DNA from: JBDTNQ01 sp039933635
GTDB lineage: Bacteria > Acidobacteriota > Vicinamibacteria > Vicinamibacterales > SCN-69-37
DNA: 5,513 bases
Assembly (NCBI GenBank): GCA_039933635.1
Contig: JBDTNQ010000173.1
Span: 1 to 5,513, forward strand
Reading direction: 5' to 3'
Shown: positions 4,543-5,513 of the stretch, piece by piece
Numbering within the stretch: the stretch's first letter is position 1
Layout: each line of letters opens with the position of its first letter
Notes under the pieces: generated by a model
What the model was told of the DNA's origin: nothing
What the model saw: only the letters and a program-made list of their open reading frames with translations
Databases searched by the model: none
Position numbers and translations under genes: made by a program

Positions 4543-5513
4543 ATGACCGGTCTCGGACGTGACCTCGTGTTGGCGTGGCGCCGGTTGCTCAAGGCACCAG
4601 CGTTCACGGCCTTCTCGGTGCTGACCCTCGCGATCGGGATCGGAGCCGTCACCGCCATCTACTCGGTAGTGCACGCGGCGCTCGGTCCACCGCCCGGCCT
4701 GTCCGACGCAGGTCGCGTCATGAACATCCGCCGCGCGACCTTCGGAAGCGGGCCCATCGTGACGCTGTCGTGGCCCGACTATCAGCTGTTCCGACAGCAG
4801 CAGACCTCGTTCTCCAGCGTGACGGGCTGGACCTACCTCGTGGAGTCGGTTGCGGCCGAAGGCGGAACCCTCTCGGGATGGGGCGAGGTGGTCGACGGGG
4901 ACTACTTCTCCACCCTCGGAGTACCGGCGTCGCGCGGACGAATGCTGACCCAGGAAGATGACCAACCCGGCGCGCCGCCAGTCGCCGTGATCGCCTACGT
5001 CGCGTGGCAGCGACTGTTCGGCGGAGCCGACGATGTTATCGGCAAGATCGTCAAGACGAATGGCCAATCCGTGCGGGTCGTCGGCGTGGCGCCGCGGGAA
5101 TTCGCGGGCATGTTCAATGGCGGCCTCGTGCGCACGATGACGTGGCAACCGCTGGCCGCCGCGCGCACGTTCACCGGACCGAACAACGTGAACTTCGACG
5201 CCAACTCGCGAGATCACCGCTGGGTCTTCGTCCAGGGACGTCTGGCGCCTGGACGCACCCTCGCGCAAGCGAACACCGAGATCGCAGCTATGGGCCGGCA
5301 ATTCGATGCGGCCCTGCAACAAGAGAAGGCGGGCGTCCCGCAGGCCGGCGTCATGACGGCCAGTCAGACGCGAACCTCGTGGAACGTCCAGCCGGCGGCA
5401 CGCGTCATGGGCGTGCCCGATCAAATCCTGAAACCGCTCGTGGCGGCACTGGCCATCGCGGTGGGCCTGGTGTTACTCGTCGCATGCACGAACCTGACGA
5501 ACCTGATGCTCGC
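4543..5513 (+). CDS. Second ADOP-class ABC transporter permease, N-terminal 323 aa (runs off right edge)
   Basis: The frame is open without a stop from ATG 4543 to the end of the window (323 codons plus two bases). It starts MTGLGRDLVLAWRRLLKAPAFT, the usual beginning of short-form ADOPs: a brief amphipathic leader directly before TM1 (about 21-45, FSVLTLAIGIGAVTAIYSVVHAAL). A periplasmic MacB_PCD-like domain spans about 48-295, with VDGDYFSTLGVPASRGR (117-133), IGKIVKTNG (166-174), VRVVGVAPREFAGMF (177-191) and VQGRLAPGRTLAQA (230-243). TM2 begins near 298 (LVAALAIAVGLVLLVACTNLTN), and the window ends inside the first FtsX core. It lacks the long cytosolic N-terminus of the first permease but shares several motifs with it (LSWPDY versus MSWPNF; DDQPGA in both). 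No ATPase motif is present. The full protein is expected to be roughly 800 residues or more. Confidence 0.9.
   Translation, partial: MTGLGRDLVLAWRRLLKAPAFTAFSVLTLAIGIGAVTAIYSVVHAALGPPPGLSDAGRVMNIRRATFGSGPIVTLSWPDYQLFRQQQTSFSSVTGWTYLVESVAAEGGTLSGWGEVVDGDYFSTLGVPASRGRMLTQEDDQPGAPPVAVIAYVAWQRLFGGADDVIGKIVKTNGQSVRVVGVAPREFAGMFNGGLVRTMTWQPLAAARTFTGPNNVNFDANSRDHRWVFVQGRLAPGRTLAQANTEIAAMGRQFDAALQQEKAGVPQAGVMTASQTRTSWNVQPAARVMGVPDQILKPLVAALAIAVGLVLLVACTNLTNLML

Noticed and set aside
4453..5424. Long minus-strand open frame of 323 codons
   Set aside because: It is antisense to the plus-strand frame 4543-5513, which encodes an unmistakable ADOP permease. The minus-strand product is rich in Arg, Gly and His without any recognisable domain, as expected for a shadow in GC-rich DNA.

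Overview
The window comes from a GC-rich bacterium, most likely an Acidobacteriota member (Vicinamibacteria-like soil lineages fit well). The main evidence is two very large FtsX/MacB-type permeases of the ADOP class (acidobacterial duplicated orphan permeases). One of them sits directly behind a short PadR-family regulator, an arrangement typical of that phylum. No ATPase partner gene is visible for either permease. The assignment rests on recognised family features, not on a database search.

Left part (1-950): a small minus-strand gene of about 64 codons overlaps, by ATGA, the start of another minus-strand gene that leaves the window at base 1. A divergent plus-strand gene (392-805) encodes a 137-residue coiled-coil protein built from 21-bp heptad repeats. 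Two adjacent perfect inverted repeats lie just upstream of its strong ribosome binding site. A gap of about 145 bp (806-950) with a GC-rich hairpin separates it from the convergent permease gene.

Centre (951-3970, minus strand): padR-like regulator followed by a complete 890-residue ADOP permease. The two genes overlap by one base (TGATG), so they form a translationally coupled two-gene operon.

Right part (3971-5513, plus strand): a comparatively AT-rich divergent intergenic region of 130 bp has candidate promoters for both directions that overlap each other. It is followed by a small secreted protein (4101-4475) and, 67 bp later, a second ADOP permease that starts at 4543 and runs off the right edge.

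Taken together, 951-5513 looks like one divergent locus: PadR plus permease on one side, exported protein plus permease on the other, with a shared control region. The two permeases share subgroup-like motifs. PadR may control both arms, but this is inference. No RNA genes, mobile elements or CRISPR arrays were seen.
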